A stretch of DNA of 64,000 nt from Microbulbifer sp. ALW1 (GTDB taxonomy: Bacteria; Pseudomonadota; Gammaproteobacteria; Pseudomonadales; Cellvibrionaceae): the NCBI RefSeq assembly GCF_009903625.1, contig NZ_CP047569.1, positions 2,396,501-2,460,500 of the forward strand. The letters run 5' to 3'. The stretch's first letter is position 1, and each line of letters begins with the position of its first letter. Below are positions 1 to 8,173 of the stretch, in pieces. The notes below the pieces were generated by a model, which searched no databases, was not told where the DNA came from, and was given only the letters and a program-made list of their open reading frames with translations. Position numbers and translations under genes: made by a program.

Positions 1-2
1 CC

Positions 3-590
3 CACGGTGCCGGGGCGCCTATGGATAGTGATTTTATGCAGTCACTCACAGCGATGCTGGTGGCGCAGGGGGTGGGGGTGCTGCGGTTTGAGTTTCCGTA
101 TATGGCGGAGCGGCGCTTGAGTGGTGGGCGCAGGCCGCCGAACAGGATGGATGTGTTGTTGGCGTCCTTTCAGGAGCAGATTGATCTGGCCTGTGATGTG
201 TTGCAGCCGCGCGCGCTGTTTATTGGCGGCAAGTCCATGGGTGGGCGTGTGGCGAGTATACAGGCACAGGCGAATTTTGAATCCGGGAAGGTGGCGGGGG
301 CCGTTTGTTTGGGGTATCCGTTCCACCCTCCGGGCAAGCCGGAAAAGTTGCGTACCGATCACCTGGCCGGGCTTAGTTGTCCGACCCTGATAGTACAGGG
401 AACCAGAGATAAGCTGGGGGATTGCGAGGAAGTTGCCAGTTATGCGCTTTCTCCGGCAATTGACTGCCATTGGCTGCAAGATGGCGACCATGACTTCAAG
501 CCGCGCAAGGCCAGCGGTTTCACTCAGCAACAACACTGGCAATCGGCGGCTGACCGGGCGGTTGCGTTTATGCTTGCTCGAGAATCGTGA
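3..590 (+). CDS. Alpha/beta hydrolase, KANL3/Tex30-like (5' partial)
   Basis: The frame is open from base 3 to the first ATG at 21 and reads HGAGAP, the oxyanion-side motif of alpha/beta hydrolases, so the true start lies left of the window. The nucleophile elbow is GKSMG, followed by a candidate acid Asp in VQGTRDKLGD and a His in DGDHDF near the C-terminus. This is the compact (about 200-residue) predicted hydrolase family of COG3571 type. The substrate is unknown. Its 3' end overlaps the convergent monooxygenase-like gene by 23 bases. Confidence 0.8.
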   Translation, partial: HGAGAPMDSDFMQSLTAMLVAQGVGVLRFEFPYMAERRLSGGRRPPNRMDVLLASFQEQIDLACDVLQPRALFIGGKSMGGRVASIQAQANFESGKVAGAVCLGYPFHPPGKPEKLRTDHLAGLSCPTLIVQGTRDKLGDCEEVASYALSPAIDCHWLQDGDHDFKPRKASGFTQQQHWQSAADRAVAFMLARES

Positions 591-852
591 TCCGCTCCTC
601 GTGAGCGAGCATGGGGGCCAGTTGGGTCATCTGTTCCCTGCGTTCTTCGCTGTCGAACCACTGCTGCCAGTGCAGGACGGATTTCCATTTGGAGAGGGTG
701 AAACGGCGCAGGGGGTTGTCCAGTTCGGTGTAGGTATGGCCGTCGACAAAACCGGTGGTGTGGTAGGCATTGGTTAGCAGCTTGCGGGCCGCTTCTTCGT
801 ATGTGGATTCCAGGTCTTCGGCGATTTCTCGCTCAATCAATACGTAAATCAT
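568..852 (-). CDS. Antibiotic biosynthesis monooxygenase (ABM) domain protein
   Basis: A 94-residue protein with the size and pattern of the dimeric alpha+beta barrel ABM family: an N-terminal strand (MIYVLIEREI), a helix, then a strand rich in Trp and Lys (FTLSKWKSVLHWQQWFDSEER). Despite the family name, most stand-alone members have no known substrate; some degrade heme or oxidise quinones. It is convergent with and overlaps the upstream hydrolase by 23 bases. The function is not assigned. Confidence 0.75.
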   Translation of the reverse strand: MIYVLIEREIAEDLESTYEEAARKLLTNAYHTTGFVDGHTYTELDNPLRRFTLSKWKSVLHWQQWFDSEERREQMTQLAPMLAHEERITILEQA

Positions 853-1042
853 TACAGCATGCGCACCCTGTGGCTGGTGGTTTCAATGTTTGCAGTTTAG
901 CCTTTTCCGGTAGTGGCCGGTTGACCCGCTGGTTTTTAGCCGGGCGGGGCTTAGGTTAGGCTTATATCGGGGCCGATCGCCGCGGCGGGCCTGGTCAGCC
1001 TTTTCTGGTGACGTATCCGGTTAAATCCCCGACAATAGTGCC

Positions 1043-1276
1043 ATGAATTCACAACATACCCTTGATGCCCGCGGCTTGCTGTGCCCGGAACCCGTTATGA
1101 TGCTTCACGCTGCGGTGCGCAAAGTCGCCGCGGGGGAAGTGTTGCAGATGTTTGCCACTGACCCGTCCACTCAGCGGGATGTGCCCAAATTCTGCCAGTT
1201 TCTCGGTTACGAGCTGGTGAAGCATGCGGAAGAGAATGACGAGTTTATTTACTGGATCAGGAAAGCCGATTCCTGA
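1043..1276 (+). CDS. tusA: Sulfur carrier protein TusA
   Basis: A 77-residue TusA/SirA-family protein with the motif [13 protein letters not shown]; Cys14 in CPEP is the persulfide-carrying residue. TusA takes sulfur from IscS and hands it to TusBCD for 2-thiolation of tRNA wobble uridine, and to molybdenum-cofactor enzymes. The length fits the family (E. coli 81 residues). The gene stands alone and ends about 90 bases before a hairpin shared with the opposing gene. Confidence 0.93.
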   Translation: MNSQHTLDARGLLCPEPVMMLHAAVRKVAAGEVLQMFATDPSTQRDVPKFCQFLGYELVKHAEENDEFIYWIRKADS

Positions 1277-1320
1277 GGTCAGGAGCGCTGACCATCAAAT
1301 CTACTTTCACTAGCGACAGC

Positions 1321-1368
1321 TTTGATCCAATACAGCTGTGATTCAATACAGCTTTGATTTAATACGAC
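1321..1368. repeat. Three imperfect 16-bp tandem repeats after tusA
   Basis: Units at 1321-1336, 1337-1352 and 1353-1368 share the pattern TTTGATYYAATACAGC with a few substitutions. They lie between the tusA stop codon and a hairpin. Function unknown; slippage-type expansion is the simplest explanation. Confidence 0.7.
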
Positions 1369-1391
1369 AAGGGCGACCACTGGTCGCCCTT
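1369..1391. terminator. Hairpin between convergent genes
   Basis: Near-perfect palindrome with stem AAGGGCGACCA and its complement. It sits between tusA (+) and the hypothetical gene (-) and could terminate both. There is no long T-run on either side. Confidence 0.6.
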
Positions 1392-1416
1392 GATCTGTTT
1401 GGAGTGAAGGAGTAGG

Positions 1417-2103
1417 TCAGGGCGAAGTGACAAGCGCCGCGATCGCTGCGAGGGCCTCGGGATCCTCGGATTTGATCTTGTTGGCGATGTGGTGTTGGAA
1501 GAAATAACGGAAACACTCGGATTCCTGCGCCGGGTAAAGACAGTCATCCCCGGGAAGCACCGGCGTGGTCTCCACACTGTCGTGATCAATCAGCATGCCG
1601 TGGATCTCTCCGCTGGCAAATAGACGCCAGCTCACGACTTCGGTAAGGGTCAGGTTCTCCTTGTCCGCATCCATGAATACCGCATGGGTACCGATGGTGT
1701 CGGGGATCTCCTGGACAACCTCATCCGCCTGATTGCTTTCAAACTCGAAGTATTCTGCCGCAGTCTCCAGCTCGACGATTTTATGGATGGGAGGCTCGTG
1801 GAAAATTTCCTCGATGCCCGGGTCGTAATAGCCTTCAAACCTTCCGTCCAGGGGGTCCTGAATGTCTGGGCAGGCCGTGATGGAGTTTAACCAGGGAACC
1901 AGTCCGACAATCTCACCGTTGGCGCGAAGCCCCCAGCAAAGGATTTTCAGGCTGTAGAGATCAGTTCCGCTGGAATTGTTGGAGTAGAGCATTTCCAAGC
2001 CATCTAGCTCCGGAGACAGGCGGATAAACCGCAGGTTCTCAGAAGTTTCGATCGGCTTGCCGGTGAAGAGGTCAACCACGTTGTTGGTTCTGTGGTCGGT
2101 CAT
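1417..2103 (-). CDS. Conserved-looking hypothetical acidic protein
   Basis: The 228-residue product starts at the ATG at 2103 (MTDHRTNNVVDLF), preceded by a strong ribosome binding site (AAGGAGGTG on the minus strand). The longer open frame to 2277 lies upstream of this site and is unlikely to be translated. The protein is acidic, has no signal peptide or membrane segment, and shows two similar halves with the patterns CWGLRANGEIVGLVPW and SWRLFASGEIHGMLID, suggesting an internal duplication. I do not recognise the family. Confidence 0.75.
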   Translation of the reverse strand: MTDHRTNNVVDLFTGKPIETSENLRFIRLSPELDGLEMLYSNNSSGTDLYSLKILCWGLRANGEIVGLVPWLNSITACPDIQDPLDGRFEGYYDPGIEEIFHEPPIHKIVELETAAEYFEFESNQADEVVQEIPDTIGTHAVFMDADKENLTLTEVVSWRLFASGEIHGMLIDHDSVETTPVLPGDDCLYPAQESECFRYFFQHHIANKIKSEDPEALAAIAALVTSP

Positions 2104-2585
2104 AGCGCACCTCCTTGCAGGGCCGGTAGTAGGGCGGGAAGGTCTTGTACTACTTATGAGATGCAACCGGCGTAGAGATACCGTGCGAAGGCCGGGCGGC
2201 CAATCGCCGAAATCCAGACTCCGGGAGCAACTTTTTTGCCCCCCTGGGAAGCCGGTACCGCAACCGAAAACAACCACTCAAAGCTCTCGGGATGATGGCG
2301 CTGAGCGGCAGCAGGTTTCCGGTATCCCTATGATCAAAGGTATATTCTGATTCACGGAAATACAACCAGTGAACGGGTGTTCTTTGCCTTGAATTTCCTC
2401 CTTTTTTGGTCTGAATGAGGGGACACCGGGTGCGGTGGGGTGAAAACGGAGTAAATGGTGCGACCCCGGCTGCCCTTGATCGAGCGGCCCCCGCTGTTAT
2501 AGTCCGCGCCAACCGAATCCCGGCAAGATCCCGGGGCTCAGCAACCGCGGTTTTCGCGCATGCCAAACCGCTCCTGGAGCCACTT
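2104..2585. other. Divergent intergenic region
   Basis: 482 bases between the hypothetical gene (-) and epmC (+). It contains the epmC promoter and an in-frame ATG (2415) that would extend EpmC by 57 residues. No second gene is supported: the frames here are Arg/Ala/Pro-rich and lack ribosome binding sites. Confidence 0.5.
2476..2503 (+). promoter_or_regulatory. Sigma-70 promoter of the epmC operon
   Basis: TTGATC (2476-2481), a 16-base spacer and TATAGT (2498-2503). Transcription would start near 2510, downstream of the ATG at 2415. This is the main reason for rejecting that ATG as the epmC start. Confidence 0.6.
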
Positions 2586-3263
2586 TTGTCGAACACTGCC
2601 TCGGCTGGCGCTTGTAAAGAAGCGCAGCAAGATTCATACCAGTTGTCGGATGGCGTTGCGCCTGATGTTGTGCCTATTGTTGTGACTACTGATAGCCCTG
2701 CTGCGCGCCTGATTCACACACATTCTGTGACTGAACGAATAGTCACCGTATTTGACCAGTGCTTTGCGGCCCCGGACGGCCTGAACACTCGCCTCAGGGG
2801 CGGGTTCGAGGAGCCCTATTATCGACCCGCGGACCAGGGCCTGGGGTTTCACCAGATTGAATTCACCCGCGATTATCCTGCCAGCGCCCTGCACGAGGCC
2901 GCCCACTGGTGCGTGGCTGGGGCCGAGCGGCGCCTTCTCGCGGATTACGGCTACTGGTACGCCCCGGACGGCCGCAGCGTCGCCCAGCAACAGGAGTTTG
3001 AGCGGGTGGAGGTCAAGCCCCAGGCGCTGGAGTGGATCTTCGCCCGTGCCTGCGGGATGCGCTTCCGGGTCAGTGCAGATAATCTCGATGCGGGCCTGGG
3101 TCCCAGTGAACGCTTCAAAGGCGCCATTTGGCAGCAGGTGCAACAATACTGCACCCAGGGGGTAAACCCCCGCGCAACGCTGTTTGCCCGCTCGCTGGCC
3201 GTTGCCTTCGAATGTGCCGATCCGTTGCAGCCGTCAGCTTATCGGCTGGAGGACCTGGCATGA
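2586..3263 (+). CDS. epmC: Elongation factor P hydroxylase EpmC
   Basis: EpmC (YfcM/DUF462) hydroxylates the beta-lysylated lysine of elongation factor P. Family landmarks are FNTRLxGG-type NTRLRGGFEEP, the metal-site helix HEAAHWCVAG, DYGYWYAPDGR and the acidic VEVKPQALEW. The E. coli protein has 182 residues. I chose the TTG at 2586 because GGAG lies 7 bases upstream and a promoter (2476-2503) lies between it and the ATG at 2415. Downstream GTG codons (2670, 2682, 2727) are also possible. The stop overlaps the next start (ATGA). The family is secure; the start is not. Confidence 0.85.
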   Translation: MSNTASAGACKEAQQDSYQLSDGVAPDVVPIVVTTDSPAARLIHTHSVTERIVTVFDQCFAAPDGLNTRLRGGFEEPYYRPADQGLGFHQIEFTRDYPASALHEAAHWCVAGAERRLLADYGYWYAPDGRSVAQQQEFERVEVKPQALEWIFARACGMRFRVSADNLDAGLGPSERFKGAIWQQVQQYCTQGVNPRATLFARSLAVAFECADPLQPSAYRLEDLA

Positions 3264-4222
3264 AGCGGGGGATTGCAGATGCTCGCGACGATCTGGGCGA
3301 GATCTACCTGGTGGATGCCTCGGTCTACATCTTTCGCTATTACTTTGCGTTGCCCCCCAACTGGGTGAGCCGATCGGGGTATACCACCGAGGCGGTGTAC
3401 GGCTTCAGCAACTTCCTGCTTGACCTTTTGAGCCGCAAGCCGGCGCTTATCGCCTGCGCTTTCGACGAGTCCCTCGGCAACTGTTTCCGCAACGACATCT
3501 ACCCCGATTACAAATGCAGTCGTGCATTGCCGGATGAAACGCTGGCCTATCAATTGGCCGCCTGCCGGGAAATGGCCGAGGCATTCGGTATTGCGAGCTT
3601 TTCCAGTGAGCGCTTTGAAGCGGACGATATCCTTGCGACCCTGACGGAAACCTGCGCGGACAGCGGCTTAACCCCAACCGTGATTACACGGGACAAAGAT
3701 CTGGGGCAACTCCTGGCGCGGGGCGCGGAAAGCCTGTGGGATTTTGCCGCGGATCTGTATCTGGACCAGACCGCAATCCAGGAAAAGTTTGGCGTGCAGC
3801 CGGGGCAGATTGCGGACTATCTCGCTTTGGTTGGCGACAGCATTGACGATATCCCCGGAGTGCCCGGTGTTGGCGCCAAGACGGCGGCACGTCTGCTGGC
3901 CGAATTCGAATCAGTGGAAGAGCTCATTGCCAATGTTCAGCAGATTGCCACCCTGAAGATTCGCGGTGCCAAGGGCATTGCCGCAAAAATTGCCAGTCAT
4001 GCGGATCAGATTCGCATGGCCCTGCGATTGGCCCAACTGGAATACCGGGTGCCACTCAATGCCGGCGTCGAAGATCTCGCCTGGCAGCCGCCGGAAGCGG
4101 CATTTGCACAGGCGCTGGCAGAAGAATTTGGCATTGGTGGGCTCTCACAAAAAATCCAGCGCACCTTGGCCGGCAGTGACCAGCCAAGTGCCGGAACCCG
4201 GACAAAAACGGAAATCGCATGA
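3260..4222 (+). CDS. 5'-3' exonuclease / flap endonuclease (Xni or PolA N-domain type)
   Basis: The product is 320 residues. It has the 5'-3' exonuclease fold: YLVDASVYIFR near the N-terminus, FEADDILATL and ITRDKDLGQLL (metal-binding acids), then the helix-hairpin-helix segment GDSIDDIPGVPGVGAKTAARLL. There is no polymerase domain, so it is a stand-alone nuclease acting on 5' flaps or RNA primers, like ExoIX or the excised N-domain of Pol I. Start ATG 3260 overlaps the epmC stop, with GGAGG about 8 bases upstream. The next gene again overlaps by ATGA, indicating translational coupling. Confidence 0.88.
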   Translation: MKRGIADARDDLGEIYLVDASVYIFRYYFALPPNWVSRSGYTTEAVYGFSNFLLDLLSRKPALIACAFDESLGNCFRNDIYPDYKCSRALPDETLAYQLAACREMAEAFGIASFSSERFEADDILATLTETCADSGLTPTVITRDKDLGQLLARGAESLWDFAADLYLDQTAIQEKFGVQPGQIADYLALVGDSIDDIPGVPGVGAKTAARLLAEFESVEELIANVQQIATLKIRGAKGIAAKIASHADQIRMALRLAQLEYRVPLNAGVEDLAWQPPEAAFAQALAEEFGIGGLSQKIQRTLAGSDQPSAGTRTKTEIA

Positions 4223-5388
4223 TGGATACCTCTCCGCAGAAAACGTCGCTGAATATTGTGGCGGATGAAAACATTCCGGGCCTTGAGGCGTGGTTTGCTG
4301 ATCTGGGCGTGATCACCCGGGCGCCAGGGCGAACATTGACCAAATCCCAGTTGATGGAGGCCGACGTGCTGTTGGTGCGGTCGGTCACCCAGGTGGACGC
4401 TGCGCTGCTGGAGGGAACGCCTGTTCGCTTCGTCGGCAGTTGCACCATTGGCACGGATCATCTGGATACCGGGTGGTTGGAATCCCGGGGGATTCACTGG
4501 AGTGCAGCGCCGGGCTGCAATGCCAACTCCGTGGTGGAGTATGTGTTTTGCGTACTGGCCGCCTTGGATGTTGATTGGCGGGGGCGCAGTTTCGGTATCG
4601 TCGGTTGTGGCAATGTGGGGGGGCTGTTACAGCGACGCCTCAAGGCATTGGGAATTCCCTGCAACATCTACGACCCATGGCTGCCGGATAATCCCGATAC
4701 GGCCCAATTGGACGCGGTGCTGCAGCAGGATGTGATCTGCCTGCACGCGCCCCTGGTAAAAGACGGTCCACACCCGAGCCTGCATATGATTGATGCAGAC
4801 GCCTTGCGACGGATCCAGCCGGGTGCAGTGCTGATCAGCGCGGGACGGGGCGCTGTGATCGAGAATCAGGCGCTGTTTGAACGGCTTTCTGAGGCCCAGA
4901 GCGGCGCGCATGTCGTGGATGAGAGACCATTCACCGCCGTCCTGGACGTGTGGGAAAACGAGCCGGATATCCGCCTGGACTTGCTGGAAAAAGTAAACCA
5001 GGGCAGCCCGCATATTGCCGGCTACAGCCACGACGGCAAGCTGGCGGGCACTTCGATGATTCGCCAGGCCCTCAACAAGGCTTTGGAGCTTCCTCCGCTG
5101 TCAGAGGTGAAAACCGAAGATCTCGCACGGCAGCCACTCGCAACCGGTGAATCCGGGTTTGCCGCCATACGCTCGTTACTGCTACAGATGTACGATCCGC
5201 GGGAAGATGATCGCCGATTGCGCGAGGCTGCCAGCGCTGCGCTCGCGGGTGGAACGCCTATGGCAGAGGCTTTCGATCGGTTGCGCAAGCAGTACCCGAA
5301 GCGCCTGGAGTTTTCCCACTATCGTCTTGAGGCGCCAAACCTGGACGCGGAAACACGGCAACAACTGGAAATACTGGGGCTCACGTGA
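4219..5388 (+). CDS. pdxB: 4-phosphoerythronate dehydrogenase PdxB
   Basis: The second enzyme of the DXP-dependent pyridoxal phosphate pathway, a D-2-hydroxyacid dehydrogenase of 389 residues. NAD-binding Rossmann motif GIVGCGNVGGLL, catalytic Arg in SAGRGAVI, Glu in DVWENEPDI, and the acid/base His in SPHIAGYSHDGK are all visible. The C-terminal extension (from about residue 290) is the PdxB-specific dimerisation domain. It is embedded in a four-gene overlapping operon. Confidence 0.95.
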   Translation: MMDTSPQKTSLNIVADENIPGLEAWFADLGVITRAPGRTLTKSQLMEADVLLVRSVTQVDAALLEGTPVRFVGSCTIGTDHLDTGWLESRGIHWSAAPGCNANSVVEYVFCVLAALDVDWRGRSFGIVGCGNVGGLLQRRLKALGIPCNIYDPWLPDNPDTAQLDAVLQQDVICLHAPLVKDGPHPSLHMIDADALRRIQPGAVLISAGRGAVIENQALFERLSEAQSGAHVVDERPFTAVLDVWENEPDIRLDLLEKVNQGSPHIAGYSHDGKLAGTSMIRQALNKALELPPLSEVKTEDLARQPLATGESGFAAIRSLLLQMYDPREDDRRLREAASAALAGGTPMAEAFDRLRKQYPKRLEFSHYRLEAPNLDAETRQQLEILGLT

Positions 5389-6581
5389 AGCTGAAGAAAC
5401 TCGGACTGATCATCAATCCCTGGGCCGGTGTTGGTGGCCCTGCAGGCCTCAAAGGCAGCGATGGTACCGATACGGTCGATCGCGCGCTGGCCGCGGGTAT
5501 CCAGCCGCAATCGCACAAGCGTGCGGCCATCGCGCTGTCACAAATAGTGCCTTTTGCTGCGGAACTGGAAATTGTTACCTTCGCGGGCGATATGGGTGAA
5601 GACCTGGCTCGGGAACTGGGCTTCCTCTGTACCCTTGTGGGTGGGGCCGCGGGCGAGCGCTCAACGCCAGAGGACAGCGAATCCGCCGCGTTGGCCATTC
5701 GTGCGTCGGGCGCTGATCTGATTGTTTTTGTGGGCGGCGATGGTACTGCGCGCAATATGGTCAATGCGCTCGGAGATGGCTTCCCGGTGCTGGGCATTCC
5801 CGCGGGGGTGAAAATGCACTCTGCCTGCTTCGCCATTTCCCCCAAAGCCGGCGGCGAAGTGCTGCGGCGTCTGATGGCGGGGGAGTTGGTGGATCTGCAC
5901 CAGCGGGAAGTACGGGATATCGATGAAAAATCTTTCCGCGAAGGCCGCGTGAGCACACGCTATTACGGCGAGCTGCTGGTCCCGGAAGAGGGGCATTTTC
6001 TGCAGGCGGTCAAAAATGCGGGCCGCGAAGTCGAGGAGCTGGCAGTGGCCGACATTGCCGCCGGCATTGTCGAGGAAATCGCGGATCTGGACCCGGATAC
6101 GCTGTATGTATTCGGCCCCGGTTCCACCACCCTGGCCGTGCTCGCGGAGCTGGGCGCGGAGGGAACCCTACTGGGGGTGGATTTATGGCGAGACGGCACA
6201 TTGCTGGCGGCGGATGTGAATGCGCTACAGGTACTGGCCGCAATTGAAGAGCATCACCGGGCCTCCCAGGCACCGGTAAAGATCATTCTCACTGCAATCG
6301 GCGGTCAGGGGCATCTGATCGGCCGCGGCAACCAGCAGCTGAGCCCATCGGTATTGAAAGCGGTCGAGCGTGAAAACCTGATGGTGGTGGCGACCAAAAC
6401 CAAAATCACCGAACTGGGCGGGCGCCCGCTGCTGATTGATAGTGGGGAGCCGGAGCTGGATGAGGCCTGGAGTGGTTTTATCCGCGTGGTTACCGGCTAC
6501 CGCGATGAGATTCTCTACCCGCTTTCCAGTGATGGCAGTGGCGAGTACAGCCCCGGGTCAACCGGGTCTGAATCGCACTGA
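5385..6581 (+). CDS. ATP-NAD kinase family protein (COG3199-like)
   Basis: A 398-residue protein with the diacylglycerol/NAD-kinase signature GGDGTARNM at about residue 110-120 and a GIPAGVKMHSACFA segment that probably lines the active site. The start is GTG at 5385, overlapping the pdxB stop (GTGA). The family is longer than NadK and its substrate is usually not established; NAD(+) or a related diphosphate is likely. Coupling to pdxB suggests cofactor metabolism, but that is inference. Confidence 0.82.
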   Translation: MKLKKLGLIINPWAGVGGPAGLKGSDGTDTVDRALAAGIQPQSHKRAAIALSQIVPFAAELEIVTFAGDMGEDLARELGFLCTLVGGAAGERSTPEDSESAALAIRASGADLIVFVGGDGTARNMVNALGDGFPVLGIPAGVKMHSACFAISPKAGGEVLRRLMAGELVDLHQREVRDIDEKSFREGRVSTRYYGELLVPEEGHFLQAVKNAGREVEELAVADIAAGIVEEIADLDPDTLYVFGPGSTTLAVLAELGAEGTLLGVDLWRDGTLLAADVNALQVLAAIEEHHRASQAPVKIILTAIGGQGHLIGRGNQQLSPSVLKAVERENLMVVATKTKITELGGRPLLIDSGEPELDEAWSGFIRVVTGYRDEILYPLSSDGSGEYSPGSTGSESH

Positions 6582-6650
6582 GTCAAAGCAGAATTAAACG
6601 AGAAACAGAATTTAACGAGTGCACATGGCACCGAATACAGGCAAATAATT

Positions 6651-7598
6651 TTGGATTGGGAACCTCTGCTGCACCTGGTGCGCAGCAAACTGGAGCAGGA
6701 CTCTGCAAAGTCTTGTACAGACAGCCGCCGGCTGTTTCATGGTCGCGGCCACTGTTACCCGGGTTTCGACCGTGTCTGCGTGGACAGCTATCACCCGGCG
6801 CTACTGGTCACGCTGTTTGACCGATACGAGGATGAGGACGGGCTGGTTACGCAGCTGTGGACACTCGCAGAGCCCTTTGGCTACCGGGGTCTGGCGGTGC
6901 AGCGGCGCTATGAGCAGCGTGCTCCCATTGTGTGGGAGGCGGGCGCGCCTGTTGAAGAGCTGTTTGCTCGCCGTGGCAACCTGCGATTTCCGCTGACGTT
7001 TGATCGCCAGAACGTGGGCTTTTTCCTGGACATCGAGCCTGGTCGCCGCTGGCTGGAGCAGCAGGTGCAGGCGAAAGCAGGGCAGGTGGAAAACCTGAAA
7101 TTGCTGAATCTGTTTGCGTTCACCTGTGCGTTTTCCGTGGTGGCGCGAGCGGCCGGTGAGCTGGAAGTATTGAATATTGACTTGAATAAAGGCGTGTTGA
7201 AGCGCGGGCAAATCAATCACCAGCTCAATCAGCTATCGACCAAGGGGATACGGTATCTGGCGAGGGATGCGCTTCGGGAGTTCAAACGGTATGACCGCAG
7301 TGGTCCTTTTCAACTGGGAGTGGTAGATCCGCCGACACGGCAAAAAGGCGCGTTTGATGTTGAAACGAATTACGCCAAGCTGTTGGAAAAGCTGCCGGCC
7401 TGTCTCGCCAACGAGGCTGATTTGCTGCTGGTACTCAATTCTCCGGCGCACACGGAGGCGGATTTCCGGGAAATGATCGCTGCAGCGGACTCGGGGTATG
7501 AGGTGATTGAGCGGTTGCCGCAGAACCCAGATTTCCCGGACAGTGATCCGAATGCGGCATTGAAGATGCTGCATGTGAGGTTTCGGCGTAGTTCCTAG
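6651..7598 (+). CDS. Class I SAM-dependent methyltransferase (RlmI/COG1092-like)
   Basis: A 315-residue protein with the SAM-binding strand LNLFAFTCAFSVVA, acidic LNIDLNKGVL, and the active-site motif DPPTRQKG, matching short COG1092-type methyltransferases that often modify rRNA. The N-terminal PUA domain of RlmI is absent. Translation appears to begin at TTG 6651, since the upstream ATG at 6625 is out of frame and hits a stop. No strong ribosome binding site is seen. Target unknown. Confidence 0.8.
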   Translation: MDWEPLLHLVRSKLEQDSAKSCTDSRRLFHGRGHCYPGFDRVCVDSYHPALLVTLFDRYEDEDGLVTQLWTLAEPFGYRGLAVQRRYEQRAPIVWEAGAPVEELFARRGNLRFPLTFDRQNVGFFLDIEPGRRWLEQQVQAKAGQVENLKLLNLFAFTCAFSVVARAAGELEVLNIDLNKGVLKRGQINHQLNQLSTKGIRYLARDALREFKRYDRSGPFQLGVVDPPTRQKGAFDVETNYAKLLEKLPACLANEADLLLVLNSPAHTEADFREMIAAADSGYEVIERLPQNPDFPDSDPNAALKMLHVRFRRSS

Positions 7599-7616
7599 AG
7601 CTTCGTAGCTGATCTT

Positions 7617-7746
7617 GTGGCGGCAAGCTACTGGGTGCGGGTATTCAGGACCGCTGTGAATACGTCCCTGTACGCTGCGTCAGCGGCGTCCATGCCGCTG
7701 ACGCTCCTGAATACCCGCACCCAGTAGCCTGCCTTCAATTCGAAGT
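7617..7746 (+). repeat. 130-bp structured intergenic repeat, copy 1
   Basis: Order of parts: GTGGCGG (7617-7623), 27-base arm (7624-7650), 54-base core (7651-7704), complementary 27-base arm (7705-7731), CCTTCAATTCGAAGT (7732-7746). The arms form a 24-bp perfect outer stem. The core contains a second hairpin whose stem begins GCGTCAGCGGC. A second copy with identical geometry lies inverted at 60561-60690. Confidence 0.85.
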
Positions 7747-7763
7747 GCAGTCGCAGCGCCCGT

Positions 7764-8159
7764 TTAATTGTTCAATTTCTCCATTAGCTCCACCATCAGC
7801 TCCTCGAGCTGCGGCGAAGACCCTCCACGTACGACACCGTCCAACTTTTCTGCATTACTGACACCGTCCGCACCTCGGCTCACCAGCAGCATAAAGCTGC
7901 GGTGGGAGAGGGTGGCTTCCTCCACCGCTTCCTGCCGCACCAGCTGGGAGAAGTTGATATAGCCGCACTCCTTCAGCCAGGTCATGGCGCCCAGGCAGGC
8001 GAGGTGGCGGGGGGAGTGTAGGCCGAACTCATCGGGCGTATCCGGGCCGGCAATGTCTTCTACATAGATGGTTGCGGGAGCGGGAAACTGCTGGAACAGC
8101 GCCAGCAGTATCCGCCCCGCGTCGCGGTAGAAATCGTGGATGTGCAAGTCGTCGAGCAT
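7764..8159 (-). CDS. Hypothetical protein downstream of alaA
   Basis: A 131-residue soluble protein with no signal peptide. It begins MLDDLHIHDFYRDAGRILLALFQQFP and holds a helix-rich segment (HLACLGAMTWLKECGYINFSQ) resembling a winged-helix-like fold. It starts 14 bases after the alaA stop on the same strand, so the two are probably co-transcribed. I do not recognise the family and assign no function. Confidence 0.75.
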   Translation of the reverse strand: MLDDLHIHDFYRDAGRILLALFQQFPAPATIYVEDIAGPDTPDEFGLHSPRHLACLGAMTWLKECGYINFSQLVRQEAVEEATLSHRSFMLLVSRGADGVSNAEKLDGVVRGGSSPQLEELMVELMEKLNN

Positions 8160-8173
8160 TGAATTCCTGACCG

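Noticed and set aside
2415..2585. N-terminal extension of EpmC from ATG 2415
   Set aside because: A sigma-70 promoter lies downstream of that ATG, and the extension is Arg/Ala-rich without resemblance to the family.
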